Positions 53,207-63,600 of a DNA stretch of 64,000 bases are shown in pieces (within the stretch, counting starts at the first letter, position 1; each line of letters opens with the position of its first letter). Source of the stretch: JAGOBP01 sp964550855 (GTDB taxonomy: Bacteria > Chloroflexota > Anaerolineae > Fen-1058). Where the stretch lies: contig CAZKBQ010000002.1 of NCBI GenBank assembly GCA_964550855.1, positions 116,468 to 180,467 of the forward strand, written 5' to 3'. Both the position numbers and the translations under genes were made by a program. A model generated the notes under the pieces. That model did not search any database and was not told the DNA's origin. It saw only the letters and a list, made by a program, of their open reading frames with translations.

Positions 53207-53578
53207 ATGCACGAGTTAGCGGTTACGGAGAGCGTTTTGAACGTCGCCAGCGAACACGCGCGGCGTGTCAACGCGGTGCGGGTGACAGACCTGTACCTGG
53301 TCATCGGTCGGCTGTCCAGCATCGTGGACGAGTCGGTGCAGTTCTACTGGGACATGATCAGTGAAGGCACGCTGTGCGAAGGCGCGCGGCTGCACTTTCA
53401 GCGCGTGCCCGCTGAATTGCAGTGTCTGAACTGCTCGCAAACCTACACGCTTGACGGTGAATTGACCGGCTGTCCCAACTGCCATAGTGAACAAGTGAAA
53501 GTGATAAAGGGCGAGGAGTTCTACCTCGACAGCATTGAAGTTGAGACGGCAGACGAACAAGTGAGAGCGGCCACATGA
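53207..53578 (+). CDS. hypA: hydrogenase maturation nickel chaperone HypA
   Basis: 123 residues from the ATG at 53207 (MHELAVTESVL); the frame opens earlier at 53153, but HypA must begin Met-His since His2 is a nickel ligand. The structural zinc site is CLNC...CPNC. Delivers nickel to the large subunit of [NiFe]-hydrogenase together with HypB, whose start overlaps its stop (ATGA). Confidence 0.95.
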   Translation: MHELAVTESVLNVASEHARRVNAVRVTDLYLVIGRLSSIVDESVQFYWDMISEGTLCEGARLHFQRVPAELQCLNCSQTYTLDGELTGCPNCHSEQVKVIKGEEFYLDSIEVETADEQVRAAT

Positions 53579-54240
53579 CGACGACGCGCGTAGCGGTGGT
53601 TGAAAAAATCCTCAGTGCCAACGACCGGCTGGCGGAACAAAACCGCGCCCGATTGGATAGTGCCGGCGTCCTGGGCCTGAACATCATGGCCTCGCCGGGC
53701 GCGGGCAAGACCAGCACCATCCTGCGGACAATCGAGGCGCTGCGCCCGCGCACTCGCATCGGCGTGGTGGAAGGCGACACGGCCGCGGTGACCATCGATG
53801 CCGACAAGGTGATGGCGGCCGGCATGCCGGCGGTGCAGATCAACACCGGCGGCGACTGCCACCTCGACGCGGTGATGCTGGCCAACGCGCTGCCGCAGCT
53901 GCCGCTCGGTCAGATCGATCTGCTGATCGTGGAGAACGTGGGCAACCTCATCTGCCCCGCCTCGTTTGCGCTGGGGGTGCACGTCAACGTGCTCATCGCC
54001 AGCGTGGCCGAGGGCGACGATAAGCCGTACAAGTATCCCGGCATTTATCGCGGTATCGATGCGCTGATCATCAACAAGATCGATCTCTTGCCCTACGTCG
54101 AGTTCAACATGGATTATTTCCGACGCGGCGTGGAGATGCTTAATCCGGGCGTGATCACTTTCCCCATTTCGTGTCGGACGGGGGAAGGGGTGGCGGCGTG
54201 GGCTCAGTGGTTGGCAGGGCAAGTGAAAAGTAATGAGTAA
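53575..54240 (+). CDS. hypB: hydrogenase maturation GTPase HypB
   Basis: 221 residues. SIMIBI GTPase with P-loop ASPGAGKTS, VVEGD switch, the metal-site Cys and His in GGDCHLDA, and NKIDLLP for guanine. The N terminus lacks both the CxxCGC nickel motif and a His-rich stretch, so it is the minimal form. The last residues SNE and the TAA are part of a type B heptad array. Confidence 0.95.
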   Translation: MTTTRVAVVEKILSANDRLAEQNRARLDSAGVLGLNIMASPGAGKTSTILRTIEALRPRTRIGVVEGDTAAVTIDADKVMAAGMPAVQINTGGDCHLDAVMLANALPQLPLGQIDLLIVENVGNLICPASFALGVHVNVLIASVAEGDDKPYKYPGIYRGIDALIINKIDLLPYVEFNMDYFRRGVEMLNPGVITFPISCRTGEGVAAWAQWLAGQVKSNE

Positions 54241-54300
54241 CGAGTAACGAGTAATGGGTAATGGGTAACGAGACGTTTCCTTACTCATTACTCGTTACGA
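54228..54300 (+). repeat. type B heptad array with inverted copy (hypB-hypF)
   Basis: AAGTAAT, GAGTAAC, GAGTAAC, GAGTAAT, GGGTAAT, GGGTAAC (54228-54269), an 11-base spacer, then the inverted CTTACTC, ATTACTC, GTTACGA (54280-54300). It would fold into a long hairpin. The hypB stop is in the second unit. Confidence 0.85.
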
Positions 54301-54304
54301 ACCG

Positions 54305-56635
54305 ATGATTTCGACGATGAACGCCATCCTTACCGGCAAGCGCATCCACATTTCTGGTGTCGTGCAGGGCGTGGGCTTTCGACCTTTTGTCTATGCTCTG
54401 GCCGCGCGCTACGGGCTGGCGGGCTGGGTGTGCAACACCTCGGCGGGCGTGGACATTGAAGTGGACGGCCCGGTGGAACAGCTCGATCGGTTTGTGGCGG
54501 CCCTGTCGCGCGAAGCGCCGCCGTTGGCCCGCATCGATTCGATCGAGGCCAGCGACACCGCGCCAAACGGCTTCACCTCGTTCGAGATTCGCCATTCGGT
54601 GGCCCGCCCCGACGACTTCATGCCGATCTCGCCCGACATCGCGCTGTGCGACGATTGCCGCCGCGAACTGTTCGATCCGGCCGACCGGCGCTATCGCTAT
54701 CCATTCATCAACTGCACCAACTGTGGACCGCGCTTCACCATCATTAAGGATATTCCCTATGATCGGCCGCTGACGACGATGGCCGACTTCGTCATGTGTG
54801 AGGATTGCGCCAAGGAATACGCCGATCCGCTGAATCGCCGGTTTCATGCGCAGCCGGTGGCGTGCCCGAAGTGCGGGCCGAAGGTCTGGCTGGTCGATAA
54901 GAACTCAGGGAAACAAGGCGAGTCAACGCTCAAGCGAGCAGGCGAATCGGCAATTGAGGAGGCGCGCGAGAGACTGGCCCGGGGTCAGATTGTCGCGATA
55001 AAGGGATTGGGCGGCTTCCACCTGGCCTGCGACGCGACGAACGACGCAGCCGTAAAAACCTTGCGCGAACGCAAAGGGCGCGTCGATAAGCCGTTTGCGC
55101 TGATGGCGGCGAGTGTTGAAGCAATTGAATCATTCTGCGAAGTTTCGGCCGAAGAACGGGCGCTGCTCGAATCGAAAGAGCGTCCCATCGTGCTGCTGCG
55201 CCGCAAAGCCGATTCACCCGTCTCGGTGCATGTCGCGCCCGGCCAATCGACGCTGGGCGTGATGCTGCCCTACACGCCGCTGCACGAGCTGCTCTTCGCC
55301 GGCCGCGAACGTCATCCTTCGGCCCGTGTCCCTCACCCGTTGGTGATGACCAGCGGTAATCTCAGCGAAGAACCCATCGCCACCGATAACGCTGAAGCGC
55401 TGGAACGGCTGTTCACGCTGGCCGACGCCTTTCTGCTGCACGACCGTGACATCCACACCCGCTGCGATGATTCGGTGGCGCGCGTCTTTGAAGGGCGGGA
55501 ATTGCCCATCCGCCGGTCGCGCGGCTACGCGCCATATCCGGTGAAACTGCCGTTCGACGCGCCGCCGATTTTGGCGGTGGGCGGCGAACTCAAAAATACT
55601 TTCTGCGTGACGCGTGAGGCTTATGCCTTCCTAAGCCATCACATCGGCGATCTGGAGAACTACGAAACGCTGCAATCGTTTGAGGGCGGCGTCGAATACT
55701 TCGAGCGGTTGTTTCGCATCCGGCCGGAGATCATCGCCTACGATCTGCATCCCAACTATCTGGCGACGCGTTACGCGCTGCGCCGCGCCGAGAAGCAGGG
55801 CCTGCGCGCCGTGGGCGTGCAGCACCATCACGCGCACCTCGCAGCTTGTCTGGCCGAGAATGGCTTGAGCGGCGATCGACCGGTGATCGGCGTGGCCTTC
55901 GACGGCACCGGTTATGGTGATGACGGCGCGATCTGGGGCGGCGAATTCCTATTGGCCGATTATCACGGCTACGAACGCGCAGCGCATCTTGAATACGTGC
56001 CGCTGCCCGGCGGCGACGCGGCCACGCGCCACGTCTATCGCATCGCGCTGAGCTATCTGCGTCAGGCCGGCATCGCCTGGACGCTGGACTTGCCGTGCAC
56101 CGAAGCGGCCAACCCCATCGAGCAGGCCGCCATCGCCCGGCAGATCGAGATCGGCAAGAACGCGCCGCTCACGTCCAGCATGGGGCGATTGTTCGATGCG
56201 GTGGCCTCGATCTGTGGCGTGCGCCAGCAGGTGAACTATGAAGGGCAGGCCGCCATCGAGTTTGAAGCGCTGTGCGATCCGGCTGAGGAGTCAGCCTATG
56301 ACTTTGCGCTGCAAGACGGCTTCATTGGCACGACGCCCGTCATCCGCGCCGTGGTGCGCGATGTGCAGCAGCGCGTGCCCGTGCCCGCGATTGCGGCGCG
56401 GTTTCACACCGGGTTGGCGCAGGCCGTCCGATCGGTCTGTGAAACGATCCGGCGCGATCGCGGCCTGAATGAGGTGGCGTTGAGCGGCGGCGTCTGGCAG
56501 AACGTGACGCTGCTTCGGAAAACGCTTGATCTTCTGCGGGCGGCCGATTTTACGGTGTACACCCACCGATTGGTTCCGCCCAACGACGGCGGCCTGGCGT
56601 TGGGGCAGGCGGCGATCGCGGCGCGGGCAAGGTGA
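54305..56635 (+). CDS. hypF: carbamoyltransferase HypF
   Basis: 776 residues. Makes the cyanide precursor of the [NiFe] centre from carbamoyl phosphate. N-terminal acylphosphatase domain (VVQGVGFRPFVY), two zinc-finger pairs (CDDC/CTNCGP and CEDC/CPKCGP), a YrdC-like domain (AIKGLGGFHLACDA) and a Kae1-like domain with HHHAHLA and LSGGVWQN. Full length. ATG at 54305 or 54317. Carbamoylates the C-terminal Cys of HypE. Confidence 0.95.
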   Translation: MISTMNAILTGKRIHISGVVQGVGFRPFVYALAARYGLAGWVCNTSAGVDIEVDGPVEQLDRFVAALSREAPPLARIDSIEASDTAPNGFTSFEIRHSVARPDDFMPISPDIALCDDCRRELFDPADRRYRYPFINCTNCGPRFTIIKDIPYDRPLTTMADFVMCEDCAKEYADPLNRRFHAQPVACPKCGPKVWLVDKNSGKQGESTLKRAGESAIEEARERLARGQIVAIKGLGGFHLACDATNDAAVKTLRERKGRVDKPFALMAASVEAIESFCEVSAEERALLESKERPIVLLRRKADSPVSVHVAPGQSTLGVMLPYTPLHELLFAGRERHPSARVPHPLVMTSGNLSEEPIATDNAEALERLFTLADAFLLHDRDIHTRCDDSVARVFEGRELPIRRSRGYAPYPVKLPFDAPPILAVGGELKNTFCVTREAYAFLSHHIGDLENYETLQSFEGGVEYFERLFRIRPEIIAYDLHPNYLATRYALRRAEKQGLRAVGVQHHHAHLAACLAENGLSGDRPVIGVAFDGTGYGDDGAIWGGEFLLADYHGYERAAHLEYVPLPGGDAATRHVYRIALSYLRQAGIAWTLDLPCTEAANPIEQAAIARQIEIGKNAPLTSSMGRLFDAVASICGVRQQVNYEGQAAIEFEALCDPAEESAYDFALQDGFIGTTPVIRAVVRDVQQRVPVPAIAARFHTGLAQAVRSVCETIRRDRGLNEVALSGGVWQNVTLLRKTLDLLRAADFTVYTHRLVPPNDGGLALGQAAIAARAR

Positions 56636-56710
56636 AGGGTGAAACGTAAAGCGTAAAACGTAAAGCGTAAAACGCAAAACGTGAAATGTGAGGTCTTTAC
56701 GCACTACGCT
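56632..56710 (+). repeat. type A heptad array after hypF
   Basis: From 56639: GTGAAAC, GTAAAGC, GTAAAAC, GTAAAGC, GTAAAAC, GCAAAAC, GTGAAAT, then an inverted CTTTACGCACTACGC. Confidence 0.85.
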
Positions 56711-56723
56711 ACAGGAGCAGTCT

Positions 56724-57233
56724 GTGTCATTTGAAGATCTGTCACGCGACGAACTGATCAAGCTATTGGATGTTTATGCCAAGAACTGGCTGGCGCACGA
56801 CGGCTGCTGGTTTCTGGCCGCCGAGGAGAAGCTGGGCATGGAGACGGCGGTGGAACTGGACACGCGCTCGTGGGAACGCTTCTCGCCGATCGAGGCCCGG
56901 CGCATCATGCAGGCCTTTGGCATTGAGGCCGACGGCGGGCTGCCGGCGCTGGAGCGCGCGCTGAAATATCGTTTGTATGCGGGCGTGAATGTGCAGGCAG
57001 CGGAATGGATTGACGATCATACGCTGCGCTTCCGCATGGTGGAATGCCGGGTGCAGCAGGCGCGGCAGCGCAAAGGATTGGCGCCGTTCGCCTGCAAACC
57101 GGTCGGGCTGGTGGAGTACGCCGGCTTTGCGCGCACCGTTGATCCGCGTATTCAAACGACGCCCGTCCACGCGCCGCCCGATCCGATCGACGGTTGCTTT
57201 TGCGAATGGGAGTTTACGCTGAAAGGAGGATGA
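56724..57233 (+). CDS. DUF6125 family protein
   Basis: 169 residues from the GTG at 56724 (GGAG upstream); a longer frame begins at 56688 inside the repeat. The family pattern is visible: LIKLLDVYAKNWLAHDGCWF, EEKLGMETAVELD, EARRIM, then CRVQQARQRKGL, ACKPVG, PPDPIDGC and CEWEF. Three or four conserved Cys suggest metal binding. Function unknown. Sits between hypF and hypC, two bases from hypC, so it is likely translated together with the maturation set. Confidence 0.75.
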   Translation: MSFEDLSRDELIKLLDVYAKNWLAHDGCWFLAAEEKLGMETAVELDTRSWERFSPIEARRIMQAFGIEADGGLPALERALKYRLYAGVNVQAAEWIDDHTLRFRMVECRVQQARQRKGLAPFACKPVGLVEYAGFARTVDPRIQTTPVHAPPDPIDGCFCEWEFTLKGG

Positions 57234-57234
57234 G

Positions 57235-57504
57235 ATGTGTCTGGGAATCCCGGGGAAAATCATCGACATCTACGAAGCCGGCGGCCTGCAAATGGGCAAG
57301 GTCGATTTCGGCGGCGTGACCAAGGAAGTGTGCCTGAGCTACGTGCCGGAGGCGAAGGTCGGCGATTACACGATCATTCACGTGGGCTTTGCGCTTAACC
57401 TGCTGGACGAGGCTGAGGCGTTGGAGACGCTGCAGTTGCTGCGCGACATCGACGCGCTGGGCGAAGAACTGGGTGAAGAGGCCGCGACCCTGACCGCACC
57501 TTAA
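57235..57504 (+). CDS. hypC: hydrogenase maturation chaperone HypC
   Basis: 89 residues. Begins MCLGIPGKI with the essential Cys2, then MGKVDFGGVTKEVCL and GDYTIIHVGFAL. Carries the Fe(CN)2CO unit with HypD to the hydrogenase large subunit. AAAGGAGGATGAG gives a strong ribosome site. The acidic C-terminal extension is normal. Confidence 0.96.
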   Translation: MCLGIPGKIIDIYEAGGLQMGKVDFGGVTKEVCLSYVPEAKVGDYTIIHVGFALNLLDEAEALETLQLLRDIDALGEELGEEAATLTAP

Positions 57505-57538
57505 CGCGCCGGCGGGCGCTGATCAATCGGGAGGATGT

Positions 57539-58174
57539 ATGCCGCCAACGACGCACTACCCAATCGATTATAGCGATGTACCGATCAGGTTGTTCAAGTC
57601 CGATTTTCTGGAGTTCTTTACGCACATCACGCCGCAGGCCATTGTTGTCATCTGGTCGCCTGTCATTGTGTTGTTCCTGATCGCAGCCGTTCAGCAGGCG
57701 GCCGGCCTGATCCTCCTGCCCGCCTTCGTGCTGGGGCTGTTCATCTGGACATTTGCCGAATACACCATGCACCGCTTTGTGTTTCACTTTCCGCCGCGCA
57801 CGCCGACGATGGAGCGCATTGTGTTCCTGTTTCACGGCGTGCACCACGCCCAGCCGAATTTGAAGACGCGGCTGGTCATGCCGCCCGTGGTCAGTGTTCC
57901 GCTGGCGTTCGTGTTCTATGGCCTGTTCACGTTGATATTCGGCACGCTGCTCAACGCGCCGTTGTGGGTGGCGCCCACCTTCGCGGGCACGCTGACCGGC
58001 TACCTGATCTACGATCTGACGCACTACGCCACGCACCACTGGCCGCTGCACAATCGCTATTACAAGTTCCTGAAGAAGCATCACATGCTGCACCACTTCA
58101 AGACCGAGAATGCGCGCTTCGGCGTCACGTCGCCGGTGTGGGATTACGTGTTCAAGACCATGCCGGCGGAGTGA
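57539..58174 (+). CDS. fatty-acid 2-hydroxylase / sterol desaturase family membrane protein
   Basis: 211 residues, about four membrane helices, and the di-iron histidine boxes of the family: HRFVFH, HGVHH, HYATHH and HHMLHH. The arrangement matches fatty-acid 2-hydroxylases more than sterol C-5 desaturases. Uses O2 to hydroxylate a lipid. Its place between hypC and hypD is unexpected, since the flanking genes act on an oxygen-sensitive cofactor. Ribosome site GGGAGG. Confidence 0.9.
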   Translation: MPPTTHYPIDYSDVPIRLFKSDFLEFFTHITPQAIVVIWSPVIVLFLIAAVQQAAGLILLPAFVLGLFIWTFAEYTMHRFVFHFPPRTPTMERIVFLFHGVHHAQPNLKTRLVMPPVVSVPLAFVFYGLFTLIFGTLLNAPLWVAPTFAGTLTGYLIYDLTHYATHHWPLHNRYYKFLKKHHMLHHFKTENARFGVTSPVWDYVFKTMPAE

Positions 58175-58175
58175 C

Positions 58176-58228
58176 GCGTAGGGCATAAAACGTAACGCAC
58201 GAAGCGCGAGCCGTCTTACGTTTTACGC
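58176..58228 (+). repeat. type A heptad array before hypD
   Basis: GCGTAGG, GCATAAA, ACGTAAC, GCACGAA, GCGCGAG (58176-58210) and inverted GTCTTAC, GTTTTAC (58213-58226); potential hairpin. Confidence 0.75.
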
Positions 58229-58259
58229 CTGGCGCGCTAGCTTTGGTGGGGAACAGACC

Positions 58260-59345
<1,086 letters not shown>

Positions 59346-59346
59346 T

Positions 59347-59410
59347 GAGTGGTGAGTAACGAGTAATGAGTAACGAGTAATGTGTGGAGGACGCCGTTTT
59401 ACTCGTTACG
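59347..59410 (+). repeat. type B heptad array between hypD and hypE
   Basis: GAGTGGT, GAGTAAC, GAGTAAT, GAGTAAC, GAGTAAT (59347-59381), then inverted TTTTACTCGTTACG (59397-59410). Confidence 0.85.
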
Positions 59411-59433
59411 CATGACTTGTTAAAGGGTAAGTC

Positions 59434-60498
59434 ATGACCGACGAACCGGTTTCCATTCAAGGCCCCGTCTGCCCGCCGCCCGTGCAACAGCGCGATCGGG
59501 TGGTGATAGGGCATGGCAGTGGCGGCAAACTCTCGCACGATCTCATTGCGAAGAAGTTCCTGCCTGTCTTTGATAACGCTATCCTGCGCGCGGGCGATGA
59601 CGCCGGCGTGGCGCAGATCAACACCTGCACGCGGTTGGCCATCTCCACCGATTCGCACGTGGTGTGGCCGCTGTTTTTCCCCGGCGGCGATATTGGCCGG
59701 CTGGCGGTGTGTGGCACGGTCAACGATGTGGCGATGATGGGGGCGACGCCGAAGTATTTGACGGCGGGCTTCATTCTGGAAGAAGGCGTGGAATTTGAGT
59801 TAATCGATCGAGTCGTGGCGTCGATGCAGGCGGCCGCCGCTGAAGCGGGCGTGTCTATCATCGCCGGCGACACGAAGGTCGTGCAGAAGGGCAAAGCCGA
59901 TGGGCTGTACATCAACACGACGGGCGTGGGCCTGATCGAAGAAGGGATCGAGATCGGCGGGGCGTTGGCGCAAGCCGGCGACGTGGTGATCCTCTCTGGC
60001 CCGATGGGCGATCACGGCATCGCGGTGCTGGGCGCGCGCGGCGAATTGGGCTTCGACGCCGACGTGCAGAGCGATGTCGCGCCGCTCAACCATTTGATCA
60101 GGGCCATGCTCGACGTGAGCGATCAAATTCACGTACTGCGCGATCCCACACGCGGCGGCGTGGCGACCACCCTGAACGAAATCGCCAGACAATCGAGCGT
60201 GGGGATAACGTTGTACGAGAAGTCTCTGCCGGTGCGCCCTGCCGTGCGTGCCGCCTGCGAGATGCTGGGCTTCGATCCGCTTTACATCGCCAACGAAGGT
60301 AAACTCCTCGCCATCGTCGGGCGCGAAGAGGCCGATCGGGTGTTGGAGATCATGCGCCGCACGCGCTATGGCGAAGAGGCGGTCGTCATCGGCGAAGTCC
60401 AATCTACTTCGCCGGGCCGCGTCCTCCTGAAGACCGCCATCGGCAGTCATCGCGTCGTCGATGTGCTGATGGGCGAATTGCTGCCGCGCATCTGCTGA
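59434..60498 (+). CDS. hypE: hydrogenase maturation protein HypE
   Basis: 354 residues. ATP-dependent dehydratase that turns the carbamoyl group on its C-terminal Cys into cyanide. HGSGGKLSHDLI, the AIRS-type fold also seen in PurM, DPTRGGVATTLNEIA, and the C-terminal PRIC tail with the acceptor Cys are all visible. Completes the hypABFCDE set; no hydrogenase structural gene follows. Confidence 0.96.
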   Translation: MTDEPVSIQGPVCPPPVQQRDRVVIGHGSGGKLSHDLIAKKFLPVFDNAILRAGDDAGVAQINTCTRLAISTDSHVVWPLFFPGGDIGRLAVCGTVNDVAMMGATPKYLTAGFILEEGVEFELIDRVVASMQAAAAEAGVSIIAGDTKVVQKGKADGLYINTTGVGLIEEGIEIGGALAQAGDVVILSGPMGDHGIAVLGARGELGFDADVQSDVAPLNHLIRAMLDVSDQIHVLRDPTRGGVATTLNEIARQSSVGITLYEKSLPVRPAVRAACEMLGFDPLYIANEGKLLAIVGREEADRVLEIMRRTRYGEEAVVIGEVQSTSPGRVLLKTAIGSHRVVDVLMGELLPRIC

Positions 60499-60537
60499 CG
60501 TCGGTGCGTCAACGCTGCCTGACATTTGCGGGGGTTG

Positions 60538-60558
60538 GCCGGCCTGCGCCGGGCCGGC
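60538..60558. terminator. GC-rich hairpin after hypE
   Basis: GCCGGCC (60538-60544) and GGCCGGC (60552-60558) with loop TGCGCCG. No T tract. The remaining gap to 60632 has only a weak TAAACT as a possible -10. Confidence 0.35.
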
Positions 60559-60632
60559 GCCCGCAATTGCGTTCCGGGGACCTCGGCGGCGGGCTATGCT
60601 TTTTCAAGGCGCTTGTTGTAAACTAACCGGTG

Positions 60633-63600
60633 ATGAACTGGCGACTGACGATCTACGTGCTGTTGATGTTGGCGTCAACGGCGATTGCCGCCGGAACCGC
60701 GTTGTATGCCTGGCAGCGGCGGCCGGCGCGCGGCGCGCGGACGCTGGCCGCCCTGACGATGGCCTGCACGATCTTCGCGCTGACCGGCGCGCTGGAAGCG
60801 GCCGCGGTCGGCATCCCCAACAAAGTGTTCTGGTCGCGCGTGCAGTATTTTGGCGCGATGACGTCGCCGGTGCTCTTCCTGATTTTCGCCCTGGACTATG
60901 GCCGCCATACGCGGTGGCTCACGCCGCGCACCATCCTGGCCCTGATGATCGTGCCGGCCATCGGCATCGCGCTGGCCTGGACGAACGACTTTCATCATCT
61001 GCTCTGGGTCGGCTTCATCCCCAGCCCCGTCGGCGACAATCTGCTCATCTATGTACACGGCCCCGCCTTCTGGCTGATCATTGCCTATCTCTACGCCGCC
61101 GTGCTGATCGGCACGATCGTCTTGCTGCGCGCGCTGCGTCAGGCCCACTTTGTCTATCGCTCTCAGACCATCGTGGTGCTGATGGCCGCGCTGGCGCCGT
61201 GGTTGGGCAGCATCATCTACGTCTTCGATCTCAGCCCCATCCCCGGCCTGGATGTCACTCCCTTGTCATTTGCCGTGATGGGCGCCTTGCTGGCCGTGGG
61301 CGTGCTGCGCTATCGATTGTTCGATCTTACCCCCATCGCGCGCGAAGCCATCGTCGAAGGCTGGGATGATGGCTTGATCGTGCTGGATCAACGTCGGCGC
61401 GTCATCGACATGAACCAGGCCGCACGGCGGCTGTTGGGGTTGTCGGCGGCCCCGATCGGCGATCTGGCCGACGACGTTTTTGCCGCGTGGCCGGAGATGG
61501 TCGAACGATACCGCGATCTGACCGAGGCCCAGGCCGAACTTCAAGTGGGCGCACGTTGGCTGGAATTGCGCATCAACCCGGTGACCGATCGGCGCGGCGT
61601 CGCCATCGGGCGCGTCATCACCCTGCGCGACGTCACCGCCCGTCGCCAGGCCGAAGACGAATTGCGGCGCCTGAAAGAGTTCAACGAAAACATCGTGCAG
61701 AATATGGCCGAGGGCATCGTGCTGGAGGACGCAGCCGGTCGCATAACGTTCGTTAATCCGGCCGCTGCCCGCCTGCTGGGTTACACGCCCGACGAATTGA
61801 TCGATCAACACTGGACGTCCGTCATGCCGCCCGATCAGTGGCCCATCGTCGAAGCGATCGATCAGCAGCGGCAGGCCGGCCAGGCCAGCCGCTATGAGCT
61901 GGTTCTGCTGCATCGCGACGGCACGCGCCTGCCGGTGCTGGTGGCGGGCAGTCCGCGTTTTGACGTGGCAACCGGCGTCTTCATCGGCACCGTGGCGGTG
62001 TTCACCGACATCACCGAGCGGAAACTCGTCGAAGAGCGCTTGCGGCTGAGCGAAGCGCAGCTGCGGCAGGTCATCGACCTGGTACCCAACTCCATTTACG
62101 CCAAAGACAGCGAAGGCCGCTACCTGCTGGCGAATGAAGCCACTGCCCGCCGCTTCGGCGTCACCGTCGAGCAGTTGACCGGCCACACCGACGCCGACGT
62201 CAACCCGTCGGCGGCTGACGCCGAGCGCTTCCGGGCCGAAGACCTGCGCATCGTCGAGACCGGCCAGCCGATGTTCATCCCTGAGGAGCGCAACACGGAC
62301 GCTTCGGGCCAAACGCGCGTTTTCCAGACGACCAAGATTCCCTTTCAGTTTTCCGGCCTGACGCAGCCCGCCGTCCTGGGCGTGACCACCGACATCACTG
62401 AACAAAAGAAGGCCGAAGATGCGCTGCGGACTTCGGAAGTGCTGTATCATACGCTGGTGGAGACGCTGCCGGTCAGCATCTTCCGCAAGGATGCCGAGGG
62501 GCGCTTTACTTTTGCCAACACGCGCTTCTGTCAGGGACAGAACAAGACGCTGGCCGAGATCGTGGGCAAGACCGACTTCGATCTGCATCCGCCGGCGCTG
62601 GCCGAAAAATACCGGGAAGACGATCGGCGGTTGATGGCCGCCGGCCGCGCGTTTGAGACGGAAGAGATTCATCAAACCAAAGAAGGCGTGCCCACCTACG
62701 TCCAGACCATCAAGACCCCCATCTTCGCCGGCGACGGGCGTGTCATCGGCGTGCAGGGCATGTTCTGGGATATTACTGAGCGCAAACGGGCGGAAGCCGC
62801 GCTGGCCCAGCGCGCCCGGGAACTGGCCGCGCTGTATGAGACGGCATTGGACATCAACACGCAAGGCGACCTGCACGCGCTGCTGGAAGCCATCGTGCGG
62901 CGCGCAGTTTCACTGCTGGGCGCGCACATGGGCGGCCTGTACTTGCTGAAGCCCGATCATCAAACGCTGGAACTGGTGGTAAGCTACAACCTGCCTCGCA
63001 ATTATCAGGGCACGCTGCTCAAATTGGGCGAGGGTCTGTCCGGTGTGGTCGCTCAGACCGGGCAGCCCCTGACGGTGGAAGACTACAGCGTCTGGCCCGG
63101 GCGCGCGCCGGTGTACAACGGCGATGTGTTCCGGCGGGTGCTGGGCGTGCCGTTGAAAATTGGGCAGCGCGTGCTGGGCGTGCTGAACGTGACCGACGCG
63201 CAGCAGACCGGCCGCTTCACTGACGATCAGATCCGTGTGACCAGTCTGCTGGCCGATCAGGCGGCGGTGGCGATCGAGCAGATGCGGCTCTATCAGACCA
63301 TTCAGCAGCATGCCGCGGAGATGGAACAGCACGTGGCCGCGCGCACCCGCGATCTGAACCTGGCATACCAGCAGCTGCGCGAACTCAATCAACTGAAAGA
63401 TCAATTCGTGTCGCGCATCAGCCACGAGCTGCGCACGCCGCTGACCAGCCTCAAGATCTTCATCGAGCTGATGGAACACGGCAAACCGGAAAAGCAGGCC
63501 CGGTACCGTCAGGTTATCCGCGAAAGCGCCGATAAACTGCATCGGCTGATCGAGGATTTGTTCAAGATCTCGGATCTGGATATGAACCGGCTGCCTGTCG

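Noticed and set aside
61266..62876. 536-codon minus-strand frame near the window end
   Set aside because: It is the complement of the 7TM kinase, whose plus-strand frame stays open for over 1100 codons with PAS, GAF and kinase motifs.
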